NCBI GenBank assembly: GCA_937871435.1
Contig: CALMQM010000040.1
Coordinates: forward strand, 27,112-91,111
Source of the DNA: an uncultured Bacteroidota bacterium
GTDB taxonomy: Bacteria > Bacteroidota > Bacteroidia > AKYH767-A > 2013-40CM-41-45
DNA length: 64,000 nucleotides
Reading direction: 5' to 3'
Positions within the stretch are counted from its first letter, which is position 1. Every line of letters begins with the position of its first letter. A program made the position numbers and the translations under genes. The notes beneath the pieces are model-generated. The model was given only the letters and a program-made list of their open reading frames with translations, made no database searches and was not told where the DNA came from. Of the stretch, positions 59,710 through 64,000 are shown piece after piece.

Positions 59710-60663
59710 ATGAAACAAAGCGGGGAAACAATTTCTGTGATTTTATTCTGTGTAGGAATGTATCTGCGAAAAACAGGAATTCCGGCCGGAGGTTTTCTTT
59801 TTCTTTTTTTCGGTTTATTACTCGCACTCTTCCTGGTTCTGAACGGAATTCGAAGAATTAAGGAACAATCTGTCAAGGAAAAGAAATTTCGATTCCCTGT
59901 CGAATTCTACCTTGCTTTTGCAGAACTCATACTCGTTGACCGTTTGCAATACTGGCTGGATCCAAACTGGGTATGGATTGCATTGCTCCTGCTCGTTATC
60001 GTACTCTTCCTTTTAACGAGAAGTAAAAACTTTACCGGACCCGGACTTTTTACCGAGATCAGACATAATCCCGTTCGTATCTTTCTTTTGCTCTTACTTT
60101 TAACACTCAGCATCTTTTCCCTTTCAGTTAACCCGAGGAAATTCCACAATGCTTTTCGGCCAACATTTTATGAAGAATACACGCGATCAAAATTTCCCGA
60201 TTCCTTGCAAACTGCTGCGGATCTGTTAATAGAAAAATACAAATGTCAGACAGCAGATTGTATAGTCTCTGCGGAACAATTGAGTTTAATGGCCTCCGAA
60301 AAAGACAGTTCAAGAGATTATGACGAATCCTTGAAATTAATCAATGAAGCGGTTGATCTTGCTCCGGATGAAGCGAAATATTATTACCAGCGCGGTCATT
60401 TGAAACTGATCAAAATGGATCTGAATGAAGAACGCGTTCGCTCTGCTGTAATTGATTTTAACCGAGCTATTGAACTCAAACCGGATTATGCATACGCATA
60501 CTACTTCCGTGGAGTTGCACTCGCTTATCTCGACAGAAAAGACAAAGTTTGTCCGGATATGAAAAAAGCTAAAGCACTTGATCCGGCTTTACCAATAAAG
60601 GATTATGTAAATAAATTTTGTCCGGATTCAGACAGCACTGCGCTTGAACAACTTCACCCTTGA
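59710..60663 (+). CDS. Membrane protein with C-terminal TPR repeats
   Basis: 317 residues from ATG 59710. Four hydrophobic segments occupy about residues 8-135 (LFCVGMYL, GGFLFLFFGLLLALFLV, LAFAELILV and WVWIALLLLVIVLFLL), then a signal-like LLLLLTLSIFSLSV segment. The C-terminal region carries TPR-like helices (DESLKLINEAVDLAPDEAKYYYQRGHLKLI; FNRAIELKPDYAYAYYFRG) for protein contact. The function is unknown. It is divergent from the GH3 fusion and overlaps plsY by 36 bp at the 3' end. Confidence 0.8.
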   Translation: MKQSGETISVILFCVGMYLRKTGIPAGGFLFLFFGLLLALFLVLNGIRRIKEQSVKEKKFRFPVEFYLAFAELILVDRLQYWLDPNWVWIALLLLVIVLFLLTRSKNFTGPGLFTEIRHNPVRIFLLLLLLTLSIFSLSVNPRKFHNAFRPTFYEEYTRSKFPDSLQTAADLLIEKYKCQTADCIVSAEQLSLMASEKDSSRDYDESLKLINEAVDLAPDEAKYYYQRGHLKLIKMDLNEERVRSAVIDFNRAIELKPDYAYAYYFRGVALAYLDRKDKVCPDMKKAKALDPALPIKDYVNKFCPDSDSTALEQLHP

Positions 60664-61290
60664 TTCTTCCCGTCGAATCAATCGTTCGATGTTTCTCTGA
60701 TGAGTCACCAGAATGAGAATGGCTACAGCCAATGAAAAGATGTTGATGGAAGAATTGGTGGAATAAAATACCATGATTACCACCGGAAAAGTTATTCCGC
60801 TTAACATCGAACTCAGACTCACGTAGCCGGATAAAAACAAAGTCAAAACAAACACACCCGCACATATCAAAGCTGCCTGAGGATGCACGGCTATTAAAAT
60901 ACCCAACATCGTTGCTACACCCTTTCCACCTCTGAAACCGACATAAATCGGGAAGATGTGACCGAGTAATCCACACACTGCCAGGGCCAATTCGAAGTCG
61001 ATAAATTCAGGTGACTGAGGATCATAATCGCCCATGAAATAGGCAACTTTGACTGCCATAAATCCCTTGATCACATCCATGATCAATACCACAGTACCAG
61101 GGAGTTTGCCCAGTACACGAAAAGTATTTGTTGCACCTGCATTTCCGCTGCCATATTCCCGAACATCTGTTCCATAAAAGGTTCGTCCAACCCAAACAGC
61201 TGACGGGATAGACCCAACCAGGTAGGCAACCAGCAATCCAAGAATATTTGGTAATGTCAGCAATCCTCTATCTTTTGAAAAACAGGACAT
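60628..61290 (-). CDS. plsY: Glycerol-3-phosphate acyltransferase PlsY
   Basis: Integral membrane enzyme using acyl-phosphate to acylate glycerol-3-phosphate, first step of phospholipid synthesis; 220 residues, about five membrane segments. The conserved motifs are seen: YLVGSIPSAVWVGR, VREYGSGNAGATNTFR and FRGGKGVATMLG. It ends inside the 3' end of the convergent TPR gene (36-bp overlap) and follows the large unknown gene on the same strand with 74 bp between. Confidence 0.92.
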   Translation of the reverse strand: MSCFSKDRGLLTLPNILGLLVAYLVGSIPSAVWVGRTFYGTDVREYGSGNAGATNTFRVLGKLPGTVVLIMDVIKGFMAVKVAYFMGDYDPQSPEFIDFELALAVCGLLGHIFPIYVGFRGGKGVATMLGILIAVHPQAALICAGVFVLTLFLSGYVSLSSMLSGITFPVVIMVFYSTNSSINIFSLAVAILILVTHQRNIERLIRREESRVKLFKRSAV

Positions 61291-61364
61291 TACTCATGGC
61301 AAGTCCCGTCACCCGTGTTTCTGGTTACAATCTTAACCAATCCTTCTTGAATATTCAACTTGTC

Positions 61365-64000
61365 TTACTTTTCTTCCTCAGAAACAGCCGGTTGCATCCT
61401 CTTCAGGAAGTTCTTTACAGCCCTGTCGGTAGATAGGATGTATTCAAAATCCGGTTTATCTTTTTCCTTATTGATCCGCTTTTCAGGTTTCAGTTTAGTG
61501 ATTACATCATTGAATGCAGTGTAGGAAGAAAGTGCTTGCATTAATCCTCTTGCATAACTAAAATAGAACCACTTACCATTTTCCGGTTCGAGGTAAATAT
61601 TCAATACATCTCCTGTCTTTTTATGGATAACTTCAATATATCCGTTCATCTTTCTGTTGAGTGAAACCTTATCCATACTACCTATTCCAATTGGACCGAT
61701 AGATCTGTAGGAACGGGTTTCATTATTCCAGGCCATTTTTAATTCTGTGAAGAAAAAGGTTTGTCTTAAATCTTCCGGAATCTTTTTGAATGAGCCATAA
61801 AGATTGAGTTCAGAAACCAACTTATCTGCTTTTTCTTTTCCCACAAGTTCTGTTAAACCATGTTCAAAGGTAGATCTTCCAACGTCCTGTGTAGCCAGCA
61901 AAGATGGGTTTGTAGCAATCTGATCTGCCATAATTTTAATCGCATCTTCATTGAAGAAGAAATTGACCGCTGCTAGTACATCGAATTGTGTGCTGTCATT
62001 ATTCAGATTGTTCATCACATTTCCCACTACTTTTAAACTCAACTGACCAAAGTCGGAACCAAAATCAAGTTTTCCTTCTCCGTACACGAGACATTTCGAA
62101 TCATCCAGACTGAGGAAGTTTCCGGCAATTCCGGGCTTCTCTAATTTTTCAGGAGTGGTAATCCGGAATTGATTGGAAGCTTTATCATAGTACATCACAC
62201 CGGCAGCATTGATAATTTCCAAATCGGAAGGTCTTTGCTTTGGCATAAGGAAAGCTGCATAAATCCCTGTACTGTCACTTGTCTGAGCAACTGCAGCGGC
62301 CAGTTTTGTCCCGGCATCCGTGATTGGAGAAGCAATGGTAATGCTCACATTTGCCGGGTTGATATCTCCGCTTGTCTTGATCCAGTTTCTTTCAATTTTT
62401 TCGCAATGAAAATTAGGCTTGCTGTATCCGGAGAAATTCAGGAACTCTTTCGATGCAGTCAGGTGAACACTTCCTTTGAACAAGAATTGAGGGCTGAGCG
62501 GGAAACCTGCAGTATCTGCAAGCTCACCGTCAGCAATAGTCTGGAAAGTGGTGTCGACACCAATTTTATCAAAATGCAAATGATGCTTGATCTTATTTTC
62601 GTCTACATAATCATAATCACCGGTTCCTTCGTATCGCTTTCGTCCAAGGACATCTATATTCGCGTTATAGATCGTGTGATATTTTGTAGTGTTGTTTGCA
62701 ATCACCCGTGAATCTTTGAGTGTTCTCATTTTTGCATATCGCTCCACTACAACTTTTCCGCTATCCGGAATGACGGATGCATCGGCTGTCTGAATTAATG
62801 CGACTTTCTCAGCCTTGATCAGGTAATCCTTCAATGAATAACGGGCAAACGGTGCCTTGAATCGGAGAGAATCCTGTCGAGGTTCGACACTGATAAATTC
62901 TGAACCTGTCAGACTCAGACCGGTGTTGGTTGTATCCTCTGTAACCTGTGCTTTGTTAGACGAACTCAATTCAATTTCCTGCTGGTCCATGAACCATTTA
63001 AACTGATCGATATAACAGATGTATTGATTCAACGGGAAACTAACATAAGATCCTCCTCCGTTAGACTTAAACTCACCCACACGTTTGGAGAAATCAATGT
63101 GAGAGTTCACATTTTTTGTACTGAATGCAAGTGCGGCGGTGTTGTCAGATGTAAGTCTGAAATCTGACGTATCGGCATCGAAAACGTTGGATTTGTATTT
63201 AAATAATTTTGATTCGAGTTCACTGGCAGCGAATGTCATGATGCCATCTCCTGTCATCCCGGTTGGTTTAAGCTGAATATTCCCATTCAACATTGCCTGG
63301 TTTTCATACATCACAAGATCGGAGAAACGCTTGTTGACATACATTACATCTTTCTTCGGCTCCCAATGAATATACACAGAGTCAGCTTTCACAGCAGGGA
63401 ATTCCACCCCGGCTAATTTTTCTTTTCTGTTCACAAAACTCCTTACATTGGAATTCATGCTATCCGGTAAGAACAGGAAGTCATCCGCTTTTGAAGTGGA
63501 GGTAAGGTATTCGATAGTTCCGTCTCCATGTAATCCTTCATTGCTCAGTTTCACAGTGCTGATGAATTTGCCTTTCCCTTCATAAGCCGGCCATCCGGCA
63601 TCTCCGGTTTCTCTGACTAATCCGAGAGACAGATCAGGTTGCAGACGCAAGGTGTCCCTGAAATCGGGGAAGATATTGGCAGAAACAAATTCTCCGTTAA
63701 ACTGTAATCCTGCCCTACTGAAATTGTCGAGAGAGTCAATGGTAAATGGATCCAGGTGGAAATAAAATTTATCCTGAGTATACACACCCTCCTGAATCCA
63801 GGGTCGGTCGTAGTATACATAAGAATCTTTTTTGGAATTGAAGATCGGGTACTGAGGATATTCATGCATACCGGATTTGTTTCCCTGAAAATCAATTAAA
63901 AGGTCGCCTGAAATATTTTGAAGTACACTTCGAACTGGTACAAGCTTTCTTCTGCCCATTTCATCCTGTTCTTGTGGATCATTGCTCTCCACTTTTAGTC
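61365..64000 (-). CDS. Very large unrecognised beta-rich protein, 5' end outside the window
   Basis: The frame is open through the right window edge (codons before the GTG at 63992 are coding), so the true start lies beyond 64000. The visible part is at least 878 residues. I recognise no catalytic motif. The sequence alternates short strands and turns with many isolated D/G/N residues (FDKIGVDTTFQTIADG, YEGTGDYDYVDENKI, YGEGKLDFGSDFGQLSLKVVG), with an overall beta-solenoid or beta-sandwich impression, and a C-terminal region (about the last 240 residues) that is more helical and Lys/Glu-rich. No signal peptide can be checked because the N-terminus is missing. It is in the same direction as plsY and 74 bp upstream. 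A periplasmic or surface structural role is only inference. Confidence 0.75.
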   Translation of the reverse strand, partial: LKVESNDPQEQDEMGRRKLVPVRSVLQNISGDLLIDFQGNKSGMHEYPQYPIFNSKKDSYVYYDRPWIQEGVYTQDKFYFHLDPFTIDSLDNFSRAGLQFNGEFVSANIFPDFRDTLRLQPDLSLGLVRETGDAGWPAYEGKGKFISTVKLSNEGLHGDGTIEYLTSTSKADDFLFLPDSMNSNVRSFVNRKEKLAGVEFPAVKADSVYIHWEPKKDVMYVNKRFSDLVMYENQAMLNGNIQLKPTGMTGDGIMTFAASELESKLFKYKSNVFDADTSDFRLTSDNTAALAFSTKNVNSHIDFSKRVGEFKSNGGGSYVSFPLNQYICYIDQFKWFMDQQEIELSSSNKAQVTEDTTNTGLSLTGSEFISVEPRQDSLRFKAPFARYSLKDYLIKAEKVALIQTADASVIPDSGKVVVERYAKMRTLKDSRVIANNTTKYHTIYNANIDVLGRKRYEGTGDYDYVDENKIKHHLHFDKIGVDTTFQTIADGELADTAGFPLSPQFLFKGSVHLTASKEFLNFSGYSKPNFHCEKIERNWIKTSGDINPANVSITIASPITDAGTKLAAAVAQTSDSTGIYAAFLMPKQRPSDLEIINAAGVMYYDKASNQFRITTPEKLEKPGIAGNFLSLDDSKCLVYGEGKLDFGSDFGQLSLKVVGNVMNNLNNDSTQFDVLAAVNFFFNEDAIKIMADQIATNPSLLATQDVGRSTFEHGLTELVGKEKADKLVSELNLYGSFKKIPEDLRQTFFFTELKMAWNNETRSYRSIGPIGIGSMDKVSLNRKMNGYIEVIHKKTGDVLNIYLEPENGKWFYFSYARGLMQALSSYTAFNDVITKLKPEKRINKEKDKPDFEYILSTDRAVKNFLKRMQPAVSEEEK

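Noticed and set aside
59550..59876. Longer start of the GH3 fusion on the minus strand
   Set aside because: The first 109 codons are Lys/Arg-rich and lie opposite the next gene; the signal peptide begins at ATG 59549.
1..64000. CRISPR array, tRNA, rRNA, insertion sequence or prophage
   Set aside because: No regularly spaced repeats, no T-loop or conserved rRNA segment in the gaps, and no transposase-, integrase- or phage-like protein were seen.

Overview
The window is a stretch of chromosome from a member of the Bacteroidota. The evidence is consistent across the window: secreted proteins with Por/type IX secretion (T9SS) C-terminal sorting domains of type A and type B, PD40/OmpA proteins, an Ig-like/dockerin-tailed surface protein, bacillithiol synthesis (BshA), a fused alpha-beta 2-oxoacid dehydrogenase E1, a Bacteroidota-type arginine decarboxylase, and several upstream elements of the TAnnTTTG (-7) type used by the Bacteroidota primary sigma factor. 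Base composition is AT-leaning throughout. I see no tRNA, rRNA, CRISPR array, transposase, integrase or phage gene, so this reads as ordinary, densely coding core genome. The genus cannot be fixed from the sequence alone. Both edges cut through genes.

Layout. 1-6 kb: 3' end of a large Ig/TIG surface protein, lgt, an inositol-phosphatase-family gene, a T9SS type A protein and a LysM/RlpA-like protein. 6-15 kb: Na+/solute symporter, recR, a GT2 glycosyltransferase fused to a degenerate sugar-phosphate-transferase-like module, a 2-oxoacid dehydrogenase E2, a TPR/PD40 protein, a DnaQ-like exonuclease and an FAH-family enzyme. 15-20.4 kb: argS in a coupled operon with a C92-type peptidase and a DUF4878 lipoprotein, then arginase divergent from arginine decarboxylase, with symmetric repeats between them. 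20.4-29.7 kb: VOC proteins, a Smr-domain protein, dedA, aroE, uvrB, a GNAT acetyltransferase, a T9SS type A protein and a rhodanese. 29.7-40 kb (mostly minus strand): DUF2279, a T9SS type B protein, DUF4139/MuiA, a PorE-like TPR-PD40-OmpA protein, AsmA and aroC. 40-47.3 kb: an FAD oxidoreductase divergent from hutI, a DUF6265 lipoprotein, bifunctional ftcD and a membrane patatin. 47.3-50.4 kb: fused E1, a FeoB-associated small protein and two tandem paralogous Ala-rich lipoproteins. 50.4-54.8 kb: a DUF5011 lipoprotein, an LTA-synthase-like phosphoglycerol transferase, a YegS-like lipid kinase, a DagK-family kinase and a SUI1 factor. 54.8-64 kb: hemJ, bshA, a GH3-beta-lactamase fusion, a membrane TPR protein, plsY and a very large unrecognised protein running off the right edge.

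How genes fit together: (i) envelope biogenesis is the dominant theme (lgt, LtaS-like/DAG kinase operon, plsY, GH3-serine hydrolase, LysM/DPBB, OmpA/PD40, AsmA, T9SS cargo); (ii) arginine handling (argS, arginase, arginine decarboxylase) is clustered; (iii) the late histidine-degradation steps (hutI, ftcD) are together without hutH/hutU; (iv) shikimate-pathway genes aroE and aroC are present but 15 kb apart. No clearly new defence or mobile system is visible. The best leads are the phosphoglycerol/diacylglycerol cluster, the GT2/pseudo-transferase fusion, the arginase/arginine decarboxylase intergenic operator-like repeats, the start-site conflict at 41.3 kb, the twin small lipoproteins with repeated promoter-like sequence, and the DUF4139 protein carrying a TonB-plug-like motif.
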